From Prescottella agglutinans (GTDB lineage: Bacteria; Actinomycetota; Actinomycetes; Mycobacteriales; Mycobacteriaceae): DNA of 64,000 nucleotides. The notes below the pieces were generated by a model. That model saw only the letters and a program-made list of their open reading frames with translations, had not been told where the DNA came from and did no database searches. The DNA is taken from assembly GCF_004011865.1 (NCBI RefSeq), contig NZ_RKLP01000005.1, positions 1 to 64,000 of the forward strand. The letters run 5' to 3'. Made by a program: the position numbers and the translations under genes. Shown here one piece after another: positions 16,115-26,972 of the stretch. How positions within the stretch are numbered: the stretch's first letter is position 1; every line of letters begins with the position of its first letter.

Positions 16115-17284
16115 TCAGGCGCCGGCCCATCCTGCCCGCGGATCGAATCCGCTGGCCTGCTCCGCCTCCAGGTACGCCTGGAGCGCCTCGGTGGCGGGGT
16201 CGTCGAGCTTCTGCGGCACCGCCACCTTCACGGTGACGAGCAGATCGCCGGCTCCTCCGCCGCGCTTGGGCACACCGCGCCCCCGCACCCTCAGAATTCG
16301 TCCGTCCGCGGTTCCTGCCGGAACCTTCACGCCCACACGGCCGTCCAGCGTCGGTACCGACACCGTCGTGCCGAGCACGAGTTCGCCGTAGCTGACGGGC
16401 ACCACGACCGTCAGGTCGTCACCGTTGCGTCCGAAGACCTTGTCGGGGCGCACATGCACGGTCACGTACAGGTCGCCCGACGGCGCACCGCGCAGCCCGG
16501 CCTCGCCCTGGCCGGCGAGACGGATCTTGGTGCCGTCGCTGACGCCGGACGGCACGCGGACAGTGATGGTCCGGGTGCGGTTGGTGACGCCGTTGCCGTG
16601 GCAGTCGGTGCACGGGTCGTCGATGATCGACCCGGTGCCGCGGCAGTCGTCGCACGGCTCGCTGAACCCGAACGCGCCCTGGTTGCGGCTCACCACACCG
16701 GTTCCGTTGCAGCGCGGGCACACCCGCGGGCTGGTGCCGGGATTGGCACCGCTGCCGTGACACGTGGTGCACGGCGACGGGCTGGTCAGGCGCAGCGGGA
16801 CGGTGACGCCCTGCGCGGCCTCGCGGAACTCGAGCGTGGTCTCGGTCTCGACGTCGCTGCCCCGCCGGGGGCGCGAACTCGCGGTGGTCCGGCCGCCGCC
16901 GCGGTTGAACAGGCCACCGAAGATGTCGCCCAGGCCACCGTCGCCACCGCCGGCACCGCCGCCGAAGAGGTCGTTGATGTCGAAGCTGCCGCCACCGAAT
17001 CCACCACCGCCGGTGGAGTATCCGGCACCGGGGCCGAAGCCGCCGCTTGCGAACAGGCGACGGGCCTCGTCGTACTCCTTGCGTTTCGCGGGGTCGGTGA
17101 GGACGGCGTTGGCCTCGCTCACCGCCTTGAAACGCTCCTCCGCCTTGGTGTCACCGGGGTTGGCGTCGGGATGCAGATCCCGGGCCAGCTTGCGGTACGC
17201 CTTCTTGATCTCGTCGGCGGAGGCGTCGGAAGAGACACCCAGCTCCTTGTAGAAGTCCTTCTCGATCCACTCCCGTTGGCTCAC
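16115..17284 (-). CDS. dnaJ: Chaperone protein DnaJ (389 aa)
   Basis: This Hsp40 co-chaperone stimulates DnaK ATPase and delivers clients. The J-domain (residues about 10-75) has the expected HPD in [12 protein letters not shown] Gly/Phe-rich linker with [17 protein letters not shown] follows. Then come four zinc-finger CxxCxGxG repeats: [26 protein letters not shown] and CTDCHGNG, and finally the C-terminal substrate domain. It corresponds to DnaJ1 of mycobacteria. It starts 34 bp behind grpE and is followed by hspR after 32 bp. Confidence 0.96.
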   Translation of the reverse strand: MSQREWIEKDFYKELGVSSDASADEIKKAYRKLARDLHPDANPGDTKAEERFKAVSEANAVLTDPAKRKEYDEARRLFASGGFGPGAGYSTGGGGFGGGSFDINDLFGGGAGGGDGGLGDIFGGLFNRGGGRTTASSRPRRGSDVETETTLEFREAAQGVTVPLRLTSPSPCTTCHGSGANPGTSPRVCPRCNGTGVVSRNQGAFGFSEPCDDCRGTGSIIDDPCTDCHGNGVTNRTRTITVRVPSGVSDGTKIRLAGQGEAGLRGAPSGDLYVTVHVRPDKVFGRNGDDLTVVVPVSYGELVLGTTVSVPTLDGRVGVKVPAGTADGRILRVRGRGVPKRGGGAGDLLVTVKVAVPQKLDDPATEALQAYLEAEQASGFDPRAGWAGA

Positions 17285-17318
17285 TGGGTGCCTCCTCCTT
17301 TCGTCGTTTCCTGTCTAG

Positions 17319-17878
17319 CTACTCGGCCGCCACATCGGATGCAGGCTCGCCGTTCGTGACGGTCACCATCGCCGTCCGGAGAACCCGATCACCGAGGCGG
17401 TAACCCTTACGCAGCACTGCGCCGAGGACAGGGTTGTCGCCGTCGCCCTCCATCTGCACGGCCTCGTGCAGATCCGCGGAGAACGCCTCGCCCTCCTCGC
17501 CGAAACCGGCGAGGCCGAGACCCTCGAGCACGCCGGAGAGCTTGTCCGACAGTGCCTTCAGCGGCCCCGTCTCGAGGTCCCCGTGAGCGCGAGCACGGTC
17601 GAGGTCGTCGACCAGATCGAGGAACTTGCTCACCACGGAGGCTCGCTCGTCCTCGACGGCCCGATCGATCCGGGCCAGCGAGTTGCGGCGGATGTTGGCG
17701 ATCTCCGCCTTTGCGTAGCCCAGTTCGGTACTGGCCTTCTCGAGTTCGGCGGTGATCGCGGTCAGCTCGTCCGTCTCGGCCGCACCGGCCTCGGCCGCCT
17801 CCTGAGAGGCGGCCGGGGCGGCGGTGTCCGTGACCTGGTCGTCGACCGTCACCGATTCACGCTCGGGGTTCTCGGCGG

Positions 17879-17882
<4 letters not shown>
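17319..17882 (-). CDS. grpE: Nucleotide exchange factor GrpE (187 aa)
   Basis: GrpE releases ADP from DnaK. The acidic N-terminal region is followed by a long coiled coil ([20 protein letters not shown]) and the conserved head region: [16 protein letters not shown] and the C-terminal [16 protein letters not shown]. The ATG overlaps the dnaK stop by four bases (ATGA), so the two are coupled. Confidence 0.95.
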
Positions 17883-19720
<1,838 letters not shown>

Positions 19721-19851
19721 AGTGATCCCTCACTTTCCCTCTTTGCAGCTTCGTGAGCTGCGGTTTTGCTTCTCTACGCTGAACTGATGAACCTCAGGTG
19801 AGCGTATCCGGCTCAAGTTTGCATCCGACCCCGGTCGAAGTCAATTCCAAA

Positions 19852-19872
19852 CTTGAGTCACCCTCACTCAGG
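19852..19872. promoter_or_regulatory. HAIR element (HspR binding site) upstream of dnaK
   Basis: CTTGAGT (19852-19858), seven bases, then ACTCAGG (19866-19872) matches the HAIR consensus CTTGAGT-N7-ACTCAAG with one mismatch. A second, weaker half-site GCTCAAG lies at 19811-19817, in line with the two HAIR copies known upstream of dnaK in mycobacteria. The sites are about 90-150 bp from the dnaK start. Confidence 0.85.
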
Positions 19873-19971
19873 TTCTCGAAAGGCTCAACGGGCCGGGATA
19901 CGAGTTTGTTCCCGAGTGGCCGATCCCCCGGAATCTGTGGCCGGGGCCCGCGCACTCGATACGATTTCGGC

Positions 19972-20565
19972 GTGGACACCACCGGCGAACCCGAGGCGCC
20001 GGGCACGTCGGCGCCGCCCCACCCGCGGGCACCGCAGCCGCCGCGCCCCGACGTCGTCGTCACGCCCCTGCACGCGCCCGCGACCGGCCCGGGTCCCGCA
20101 CCGGGGGCCCTCACCGCGGCGCTCACGGTGTGGGCGGCGTCGTTCGCGGTCTTCGCCGCCGTCGTCGGCGTCCTCGCCGTCGACTACCAGGCCGTGGCCG
20201 ACGCGCTCGCCGCGGGCCTGGCGGCCCGCAACCCGACGGCCGATCCCTCCGCGGTGGACCTCGCGGCGGCGCTCAGCATGCTGGGCGTCGGGGGCATCGG
20301 CATGCTCCTGGTGCTCGCGGCGCTGCTCGCGATCGTGCGCCTGCGGACCGGACGCGCCCACGCCCGCACGTGGCTCACGATCGTCGGCGCACTCACCGTC
20401 GTCGCCTCCGTGGCCGCCTGGAGCCTGCTGTCCGACGCCGGGGACATCGCGCTCGGCATCCTCACCTGGGCCCCGCTACTGCAGGCCGGACTCGTCGCCG
20501 CCGGCACGGCGCTGCTGTTCGCGCCCTCGGTGTCGGCGTGGCTGCGCCACCGGAGCACCTCGTGA
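19972..20565 (+). CDS. Four-helix membrane protein, unknown function (197 aa)
   Basis: A GTG at 19972 (VDTTGEPEAPGTSAPP) is the best start, because upstream codons lie in the dnaK regulatory region. A Pro-rich cytoplasmic N-terminus of about 45 residues precedes four predicted helices (ALTVWAASFAVFAAVVGVLA, MLGVGGIGMLLVLAALLAIV, TWLTIVGALTVVASVAAWSL and LQAGLVAAGTALLFAP), ending in a basic tail. The stop overlaps the GTG of the following FAD oxidoreductase (GTGA), so they are co-translated. It is divergent from dnaK. I cannot name a family. Confidence 0.7.
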   Translation: MDTTGEPEAPGTSAPPHPRAPQPPRPDVVVTPLHAPATGPGPAPGALTAALTVWAASFAVFAAVVGVLAVDYQAVADALAAGLAARNPTADPSAVDLAAALSMLGVGGIGMLLVLAALLAIVRLRTGRAHARTWLTIVGALTVVASVAAWSLLSDAGDIALGILTWAPLLQAGLVAAGTALLFAPSVSAWLRHRSTS

Positions 20566-21977
20566 CCGACGCCGTCGTCGTGGGCGCCGGCCCCAACGGA
20601 CTGGCCGCGGCGGTGACGCTCGCGCTGCGCGGCGTCGCGGTCACCGTCTACGAGGCCGCCGACACCATCGGCGGCGGCACCCGGACCACCGAACGGATCC
20701 GGCCCGGCCTGCTGCACGACGACTGCTCCGCCGTGCACCCGATGGGCGTGGCGTCGCCGTTCTTCCGGTCGCTCGACCTCGCGGCCCACGGGCTCGAATG
20801 GTGTTACCCGGAAGTCGATCTCGCGCACCCGCTCGACGGCGCCGTCGCGGGCGTCTTCACCCGGTCGCTCGAGCAGACGACGAACCGTCTCGGCCCCGAC
20901 GGCCCGTCGTGGCGGCGGTTGTTCGCCCCGCTCACCGCGCACTTCGACTACCTCGCCGACGAGGTGCTGCAGCCCATCGCCCACCTGCCGATGCACCCGA
21001 TCACGTTGGCACGCTTCGGTGTCGGCGCGCTCGTTCCGGCGACCCTGACCGGGAGGCGCTGGCGGACCCAGCAGGCGCGCGCGTTGTTCGGCGGCGTCGC
21101 GGCGCACGCGTACTACCCGCTGACCCGGCCGACCACTTCGGCCGTCGGACTGCTCATGCTCGCCGCCGGGCACCGCTACGGCTGGCCGGTCGCGCGGGGC
21201 GGGTCCCGGTCGATCACCGACGCCCTGGCCTCGCTGCTGCGGGCGCACGGGGGCCGGATCGAGACCGGCCGCCGGGTCCGATCGCTCGGGGAACTACCTT
21301 GCGCCGACGTCACCGTGCTCGACCTGTCCCCGACGGGTGTCGCCGACCTGGCCGGAAACCGGTTGCCGGCCAGGGTGTCCCGCGCGTACCAGCGGTACCG
21401 CTACGGGCCGGCCGCGTTCAAGCTCGACCTCGCCGTCGAGGACGGCATCCCGTGGCGCGACGACGCGTGCCGCCGGGCCGGCACCGTCCACCTGGGCGGC
21501 ACGCTCGCCGAGATCGCCGCGACCGAACGGGACCTGCACCGCGGCCGCATGCCGGAACGCCCGTTCGTGCTGATCGGTCAGCAGTACCTGGCGGATCCGT
21601 CGCGCTCGGCCGGGAACGTGCATCCGGTGTGGGCGTACGCCCATGTGCCGCACGGGTACACCGGCGACGCGACCGAGGCGATCCTGCGCCAGATCGAACG
21701 CTTCGCCCCGCGAACGCGCGAGCGCATCGTCGGCAGCTTCAGCCGGTCGGCGACCGAGATGCCGCTCTACAACCCCAACTACGTGGGCGGCGACATCGCG
21801 TCCGGCGCCAACGACCCCGCGCAGTTGCTGGCCCGGCCGCGGATCGCGCTGGACCCGTACTCGACCGGCATCCCCGGCGTCTACATCTGTTCCGCCTCGA
21901 CACCGCCCGGCGGCGGCGTGCACGGCATGGGCGGATACAACGCGGCCCGCTCGGCGCTGCGGCGGCTCGAGCGTTAG
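20562..21977 (+). CDS. FAD-dependent oxidoreductase, phytoene-desaturase/CrtI-like (471 aa)
   Basis: The N-terminus carries the dinucleotide-binding VVVGAGPNGLAAAVTLALRG followed by the acidic YEAADTIGGGTRT, and the C-terminus has the second FAD motif GVYICSASTPPGGGVHGMGGYNAA. This pattern belongs to the NAD(P)-binding Rossmann/amine-oxidase superfamily close to the CrtI/PDS and RetSat-like proteins. It probably oxidises or isomerises a hydrophobic polyene or lipid, but the substrate is open. The GTG start at 20562 overlaps the upstream membrane-protein stop. Its 3' end overlaps the convergent DUF6191 gene by 4 bp. Confidence 0.85.
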   Translation: MTDAVVVGAGPNGLAAAVTLALRGVAVTVYEAADTIGGGTRTTERIRPGLLHDDCSAVHPMGVASPFFRSLDLAAHGLEWCYPEVDLAHPLDGAVAGVFTRSLEQTTNRLGPDGPSWRRLFAPLTAHFDYLADEVLQPIAHLPMHPITLARFGVGALVPATLTGRRWRTQQARALFGGVAAHAYYPLTRPTTSAVGLLMLAAGHRYGWPVARGGSRSITDALASLLRAHGGRIETGRRVRSLGELPCADVTVLDLSPTGVADLAGNRLPARVSRAYQRYRYGPAAFKLDLAVEDGIPWRDDACRRAGTVHLGGTLAEIAATERDLHRGRMPERPFVLIGQQYLADPSRSAGNVHPVWAYAHVPHGYTGDATEAILRQIERFAPRTRERIVGSFSRSATEMPLYNPNYVGGDIASGANDPAQLLARPRIALDPYSTGIPGVYICSASTPPGGGVHGMGGYNAARSALRRLER

Positions 21978-22282
21978 TCGGGTCGGTTCACCCGCACCGA
22001 ACCCGCGTCCAGGTCGACCCGCAGCAGCGGCGGCGCGCCGTCGGTCCCGTCCTCGCGGTGCATCAGCGTCGTCCGGCGCTGCTCGAACTCGTGATGCTTG
22101 GACCCCTGGAAGAGCGCCGCGACCTCCTCGAACCCGGTCGCCGCCACGCTGCGGGACTTCCGCTCGTGGAACCAGGGCAGCAGCCCGCGGCCGGTGGCCC
22201 GGCTCCACGCGACCTCGACGAACGCCAGCAGGATCAGCGGACACGCGAGCCCCGGCAGCGTCATCGCCCACAGAAGACCCAT
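21974..22282 (-). CDS. DUF6191-type small membrane protein (102 aa)
   Basis: The ATG at 22282 opens MGLLWAMTLPGLACPLILLA, a single N-terminal membrane helix. A conserved-looking cytoplasmic part follows, with WFHERKSRSVAATGFEEVAA and FQGSKHHEFEQRRTTLMHRED, and an acidic end (LRVDLDAGSVRVNRPD). I recall this layout as DUF6191, a family of unknown function in actinobacteria. The C-terminal VDLDAGSVRV resembles the IniC-like C-terminus at 26973 (LDLDTGSVRVTTVP), a coincidence or a shared short module. Confidence 0.7.
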   Translation of the reverse strand: MGLLWAMTLPGLACPLILLAFVEVAWSRATGRGLLPWFHERKSRSVAATGFEEVAALFQGSKHHEFEQRRTTLMHREDGTDGAPPLLRVDLDAGSVRVNRPD

Positions 22283-22319
22283 GGGTTCGAGTGTAGGCGC
22301 GACGCGCAGGGCGACCCGG

Positions 22320-23207
22320 TCATCCCAACCGGCGCAGTTCCGCGATCGCCGCACGCGCGGCCCGGCCGATCGCGGCGTCGGCGCTGGGCAGCAACGGATC
22401 CGCGCGCGCGGCCCGCGTGAACACCGCGACGGCGAAGGCGTCGCCGTCCGGGAATTCGATCACGCCGACCTCGTTGCGGATCGCACCGAGTGTCCCGGTC
22501 TTCCCGGCCACGACGACGTCCCCGTACGGGAACCCGGAGCGCAGACGGGCCGTGAACACCTGACTCGACATCACCGTGCGCATGAACGCCGTCTGCTCGG
22601 GCGACGCCGCGGCGCCGGACCACACCGCCGACAGCAGGGTCGTCATGTCCCGCGGGGTGGTCGCGCTCGACAGCACCGGGTCGTACCCGCTGGGGAACAC
22701 GACGCTGTCGTTGTCGCCGATCCGGGCGAATGCGGCTGCAGGCGAATCCGTTCCGGTGTCGTCGACCAGTGTTCGCAGGGTGTCGGCCGTGCCGCCGAGG
22801 ACACGTGTCGACCCGAGTCCGAGGGTACGCATCGTCTCGTTCACCCGGTCCACGCCGACCCGGCGCAGCACCTCGTCCGCGGCGGCGTTGTCGGATACCG
22901 CCATCATCGACCGCACGGCGTCGCGCAGCGAAATCCGGACCGGATCGAGGAACTGTGAGACGCCGGTGGGACCGGGGGTCCGGTTCTCCGGCGCGAGTGT
23001 CACCTGCTCCGTCGGGTCGAGGTGGCCGGCGTCGACCGACCGACAGAAGGTCACCATGACCGGCAGCTTGTAGACCGACGCCATGACGACCGGGGTGTCC
23101 GGATCCCGCCCGGCCTCGGTGTCCGGTCCCGCGACCGGAACGGCGTGCACCCACCCGCGCACACCGGCGTCCGCGAACAGCCCCTCGAACGTCGTCGCGC
23201 CAATCAT
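22320..23207 (-). CDS. Beta-lactamase-fold serine hydrolase (295 aa), no visible signal peptide
   Basis: The protein belongs to the class A beta-lactamase/PBP superfamily. Motifs seen are S44-V-Y-K47 (SxxK), S105-D106-N107 (SDN) and K236-T237-G238 (KTG). The class A omega-loop ExxLN is not evident, so it may be a peptidase or a poor lactamase. The ATG at 23207 overlaps the LysR stop (ATGA) and is the only sensible start. From it there is no Sec or Tat signal, unusual for enzymes of this fold, which mostly act outside the membrane. It is coupled to the LysR regulator and lies 1 kb from a PBP gene. Confidence 0.8.
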   Translation of the reverse strand: MIGATTFEGLFADAGVRGWVHAVPVAGPDTEAGRDPDTPVVMASVYKLPVMVTFCRSVDAGHLDPTEQVTLAPENRTPGPTGVSQFLDPVRISLRDAVRSMMAVSDNAAADEVLRRVGVDRVNETMRTLGLGSTRVLGGTADTLRTLVDDTGTDSPAAAFARIGDNDSVVFPSGYDPVLSSATTPRDMTTLLSAVWSGAAASPEQTAFMRTVMSSQVFTARLRSGFPYGDVVVAGKTGTLGAIRNEVGVIEFPDGDAFAVAVFTRAARADPLLPSADAAIGRAARAAIAELRRLG

Positions 23208-24100
23208 CGCCGCCCACGCCCTGTCTCGGCGAATCGGGTGATCCGCTCGGCGACGGCATCGAGGACGCTGTCGGCGACGTCGCCGGACGCCGCGCGCAGA
23301 CACCGCAGGCGCAGTCGCAGCGACGCGTCGCCCGGCCGTACCCGTCGCACACCGGGCGCCGAGAGATCCGGGTCCGCGGTGAGCGCGAACGCCTGCCCCG
23401 CGGCGACCGATGCCAGCGCCCACCGGTCGTCGGGGGCATGGACCGCCTCGAGGTCGATGCCGATGCGGGCGAAGGCGTCGCCCTGCAGGTCGTAGGCCGC
23501 CGGACCGTCCGCGCGCGGCGGCGACGCGATCCGCAGGCCGCCGAGCCTGGACAGCTCGCACGGATCGTGTTTGGCCGCGGGATGTGTCGCCGGGACCAGC
23601 AGCGTCAGCGGCAGCGACACGACGTCGGTGCCGACCAACCGCTCGACGAGGGCGGGGTGCTCGACCACGGCGACGTCGACGGCGCCGGATCCCAGTTGCT
23701 CGATCAGGTCCACGCTCGGCGCGATGGTCACCTCGACCAGGCCCGACGGCGTGGCGGCACGCACCGTCGACACCAGGTCGGCGACCAGCGACGTGGGCAC
23801 CTTGGGCATCACCCCCAGGCGCAGGCTCCGCTCCTGGCTGCCACGGCGGCGGGCGGTGGCGGTGAACCGTCGCGCCTGCCGGACCAGTTCGAGCGCGTCG
23901 GGCAGCAGCGCCTGCCCGCCGGCGGTCAGGGCGACCCCCTTCGACCCGCGATGGAACAGCGTGACCCCGAGTTCGCGCTCGAGTTTCTTGATGCCCTGGC
24001 TGAGCGGCGGCTGGGTCATCCCCAGTCGCGCGGCGGCGCGACCGAAGTGCTGCTCCTCCGCCACGGCGATGAAGAATTCGAGGTGCAGGAGCAGGTTCAC
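23204..24100 (-). CDS. LysR-family transcriptional regulator (298 aa)
   Basis: The HTH is in the first 60 residues (HFGRAAARLGMTQPPLSQGI, KKLERELGVTLFHRGSKGVA), followed by a LysR substrate-binding domain. Its stop overlaps the start of the beta-lactamase-fold gene, so regulator and enzyme are made together. It is divergent from the lipoprotein PBP gene. A pair of adjacent palindromes in the shared promoter (24111-24128) is a candidate binding site. AmpR-like sensing of wall fragments is possible but not shown by the sequence. Confidence 0.9.
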   Translation of the reverse strand: MNLLLHLEFFIAVAEEQHFGRAAARLGMTQPPLSQGIKKLERELGVTLFHRGSKGVALTAGGQALLPDALELVRQARRFTATARRRGSQERSLRLGVMPKVPTSLVADLVSTVRAATPSGLVEVTIAPSVDLIEQLGSGAVDVAVVEHPALVERLVGTDVVSLPLTLLVPATHPAAKHDPCELSRLGGLRIASPPRADGPAAYDLQGDAFARIGIDLEAVHAPDDRWALASVAAGQAFALTADPDLSAPGVRRVRPGDASLRLRLRCLRAASGDVADSVLDAVAERITRFAETGRGRR

Positions 24101-24110
24101 AGCAGACCTG

Positions 24111-24128
24111 AACTGCAGTTATTCGAAT
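24111..24128. promoter_or_regulatory. Two abutting palindromes in the LysR/PBP divergent promoter
   Basis: AACTGCAGTT (24111-24120) and ATTCGAAT (24121-24128) are each perfect palindromes and touch one another, 10 bp upstream of the LysR start. A TAGGAT hexamer at 24150-24155 is a plausible -10 for the rightward PBP gene. LysR-type regulators usually bind such a site and control both directions; here this is inference. Confidence 0.5.
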
Positions 24129-24221
24129 GATGTATCGATCGCACACCCATAGGATATTGGACTCACCGCTGCCCGTGGTGCTTCGCTGCCTCTCGACCCC
24201 AATCGAGCGAACGGAGTGAAG

Positions 24222-25988
24222 ATGGCACCGGTCGGGTGGAGAAGCCTGGCGCTCGCGGCCGCGGGAGCGATCGTCCTGACGTCGTGCGGGTTGCTGGGAC
24301 CGGACTCCGGCGAGAAGGTCGCACGCCGGTTCGTCGAGGCCCTGTCCAACCGGGACGTGGCCGCGGCGGCCGCGCTCACCGACGATCCGAACGGCGCGAC
24401 CGATGTCCTGGCCCGCACCTTCGACGGCCTCGGCGACGGGGCCGGTGGGGCGTTCACCGTCGAGCAGGCCGCCGACGCGGTGTTCACCTACCGCTCGGAG
24501 TGGGACTTCGGAGGCGGTCGGGAATGGGGCTATTCGACGACGGTGCCCCTGTCGACCGTCGACGGAAGTCGCCGCGTCGCATGGTCGTCCGGCGTCGTGC
24601 ACGAGCGGCTGCGGCCGGGTCAGGCACTGCAGTACACGACGGTCGCCGACACCCGCTCGGTACTCGACGCCAACGGCATGGCGCTGATGGAGCCGCAGAC
24701 CGTGACCGTGATCGACGCCGAATCCGCGATGCTCGCAGACGATTCCGCGACGCGCGCGGCGGTGACCGCGATCCTCGGCCGGGCGGTGCCGGGGTTCGCC
24801 CTCCCGCGGACCGACCCGTCATCCGAGCGGGTGAACCTGGCGAGCCTGCGCCAGGAAGACGTCGCGCCGATCCGCGCCGAACTCGAGACGCTGCCCGGAC
24901 TCCACCTGTCCGACCAGCTGCGGCTGCTCACCGTCGATCGGCAGCTGACGTCGCCCGTCGTCGCCGGCATCCGGGAGACCTGGGAAGCGCGGCAACAGGA
25001 TTCGGCGGGCTGGCGGGTGCAGGCCGTCGAGCGCGACGGCAGCATCGTCGGCACCCTCGCCGGCGGCGACCCGCCGCACGGCACGGCGATCCGCACGACG
25101 CTCGACCCGCGGATCCAGCATCTGGCCCAGCGGGCGGTGGACACCGAGCATCGGGCCTCGGCGCTGGTCGCGCTCGACGCGTCGACCGGTCAGGTGCTCG
25201 CGGTCGCGCAGAACGAGGCCGCCGACAAGTCCGGTCCGATCGCCCTCACCGGCCTGTACCCGCCGGGATCGACGTTCAAGACGATCACGACGATGGCGGC
25301 GCTACGCGCCGGCGCGGTGAACGCGGACAGCACCGTCGACTGTCCGGGCACCGCGAACATCGAGGGCCGCCGCATCCCCAACGAGGACGAGTTCGATCTG
25401 GGTCGGGTGCCCCTGCACACCGCGTTCGCGCACTCGTGCAACACCACGATGGGTCGGCTCGCCGTCGGACTACCCGCCGACGCGCTGCGGGAACAGGCAC
25501 GCGAGTTCGGACTGGGTGTCGACTACGTGACCCCGGGACTGACAACAGTGACCGGTTCGGTGCCGTCGGCGCGGACACCCGCACAGCGTGTCGAGGCCGC
25601 GATCGGTCAGGGCGAGGACCTGGCCAGCCCGTTCGGCATGGCGATGGTGGCCGCGACCATCGCCGAGGGACAGACACCGCTCCCGCAGTTGATCGCCGGC
25701 GATCCCGCGACCGCGGATCACGCTCCGGAACCACTCGACCCCGGCCACGTGCGGGACCTGAAAGCCATGATGGCCGAGGCCGTTCGCAGTGGCACCGCCA
25801 CCAGCCTCTCCGACATCTCCGGGCTCATCGGCAAGACCGGGACCGCCGAGTTCGGTGACGGCAAGCACGCCCACGGCTGGTTCGTCGGGATCCGCGGCAA
25901 CGTCGCGTTCGCGGTGTTGGTCGTCTCCGGCGAGAGTTCCGGACCCGCGCTCGACATCGCCGGGAACTTCCTGCGGCCCCTCGACTGA
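24222..25988 (+). CDS. Lipoprotein penicillin-binding protein with MecA_N/NTF2-like domain (588 aa)
   Basis: This is a transpeptidase that cross-links peptidoglycan outside the membrane. The ATG at 24222 (MAPVGWRSLALAAAGAIVLT) follows GGAG, and the signal ends with lipobox LTSC (Cys22). Residues about 30-150 resemble the NTF2-like MecA N-terminal domain, then a dimerisation region, then the transpeptidase domain with S350-T-F-K353 (SxxK), S405-C-N (SxN) and K538-T-G (KTG). It resembles Rv2864c-type lipoprotein PBPs of mycobacteria. The divergent LysR-lactamase pair suggests a common wall-stress or beta-lactam-related role. Confidence 0.9.
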   Translation: MAPVGWRSLALAAAGAIVLTSCGLLGPDSGEKVARRFVEALSNRDVAAAAALTDDPNGATDVLARTFDGLGDGAGGAFTVEQAADAVFTYRSEWDFGGGREWGYSTTVPLSTVDGSRRVAWSSGVVHERLRPGQALQYTTVADTRSVLDANGMALMEPQTVTVIDAESAMLADDSATRAAVTAILGRAVPGFALPRTDPSSERVNLASLRQEDVAPIRAELETLPGLHLSDQLRLLTVDRQLTSPVVAGIRETWEARQQDSAGWRVQAVERDGSIVGTLAGGDPPHGTAIRTTLDPRIQHLAQRAVDTEHRASALVALDASTGQVLAVAQNEAADKSGPIALTGLYPPGSTFKTITTMAALRAGAVNADSTVDCPGTANIEGRRIPNEDEFDLGRVPLHTAFAHSCNTTMGRLAVGLPADALREQAREFGLGVDYVTPGLTTVTGSVPSARTPAQRVEAAIGQGEDLASPFGMAMVAATIAEGQTPLPQLIAGDPATADHAPEPLDPGHVRDLKAMMAEAVRSGTATSLSDISGLIGKTGTAEFGDGKHAHGWFVGIRGNVAFAVLVVSGESSGPALDIAGNFLRPLD

Positions 25989-25997
25989 CCGGAGGTG

Positions 25998-26879
25998 CTA
26001 GTCCTCGCCGAGCGCCCGGGTCCGGGCGCTGAGCGACCGGCCGAGCCTGGCCACCTCGGCGTCGAGCTCCGGCAGCACGGTCGCGGCGTCCTTTCCGGCC
26101 ACGCGCTCCGCCAGCGGCGTGTGCAGCAGCGGCCGCAGCCACCGCAACGCGCCGACCCAGGCAGGCACGTTGATCCGCCTGGCGCGCCGCTCGATTCCCC
26201 GCTCGAATCGGGCGCCGCACTCCTGCACCGACAGCGTCTTCCGCATCGGCCCCGGCAGTGCTGCGAGCGCTCGTCCGAACGGTGGCAGGTCGGCGAAGGC
26301 CTCCCGGACGAGTGGCGTGTCGATCCACGACATGTGTGCGGACCCGACATCGACGCCGCGGTGAGCAACCTCGACGCGAAGCGTGTTGGCGAAGTGTTCG
26401 ACCCCGGCCTTGGACGCGTTGTAGGCCGCCATACCCGGCATCGCCGCGTACGCGGCGAGGGACGAGACGAGGAGGACGTACCCGCGTCGTTCGATGACCG
26501 CCGGCAGGGCGGCGCGGACGGTGTGGAAGCAACCGACGAGGTTCACCTCGATCACCCGACGGAAGGCTGCGGGGTCGACCCCGAGGATCGACCCGTAGCT
26601 GCCGATACCGGCGTTGGCGACGAGAACGTCTATGCCGCCGAACCGGTCGATCCCCTTCGCGACCGCGTCCTCCATCGCGTTCAGATCACGCACATCGGCG
26701 GCGACCGCGACGACGTGGTCGTCACCGCCCAGTTCCTCCGCCAGCGCACGCAGCGGGGGCGGATCGAGATCGACGAGCACCAGGTTTGCGCCTCTGGCGC
26801 GCAGGCGCCGCGCAACCTCGGCGCCGATGCCCCGTGCACCGCCGGTGATGAGAACGACCTTGCCGCTGAAGGCGGTCAT
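25998..26879 (-). CDS. Short-chain dehydrogenase/reductase (293 aa)
   Basis: This is a classical SDR: LITGGARGIGAEVARRL, LVDLD at the end of strand 2 (NAD preference), VANAGIGSYG, the catalytic Ser in LLVSSLAAY and YNASKAG. A C-terminal extension of about 60 residues after the fold (INVPAWVGALRWLRPLLHTP) is hydrophobic and may contact the membrane. The ATG at 26879 (MTAFSGKVV) is preferred over one three codons upstream. It lies downstream of the iniC-like gene on the same strand, with 93 bp between, and converges on the PBP gene. Confidence 0.87.
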   Translation of the reverse strand: MTAFSGKVVLITGGARGIGAEVARRLRARGANLVLVDLDPPPLRALAEELGGDDHVVAVAADVRDLNAMEDAVAKGIDRFGGIDVLVANAGIGSYGSILGVDPAAFRRVIEVNLVGCFHTVRAALPAVIERRGYVLLVSSLAAYAAMPGMAAYNASKAGVEHFANTLRVEVAHRGVDVGSAHMSWIDTPLVREAFADLPPFGRALAALPGPMRKTLSVQECGARFERGIERRARRINVPAWVGALRWLRPLLHTPLAERVAGKDAATVLPELDAEVARLGRSLSARTRALGED

Positions 26880-26972
26880 GGCTACCAAGCCTAGACCCGC
26901 CGGTCGGGTCTGAACAGGGGGTCGCCGGTGCCGACCGTGGGGCCGGACGACGTGTTCCTCCGTTCGCCGGGC

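Noticed and set aside
19853-22420. An 855-codon rightward frame overlapping the membrane protein and FAD oxidoreductase genes
   Set aside because: Almost entirely Arg/Pro/Ala/Ser, a frame-shifted shadow. The real genes have motifs and coupled starts.
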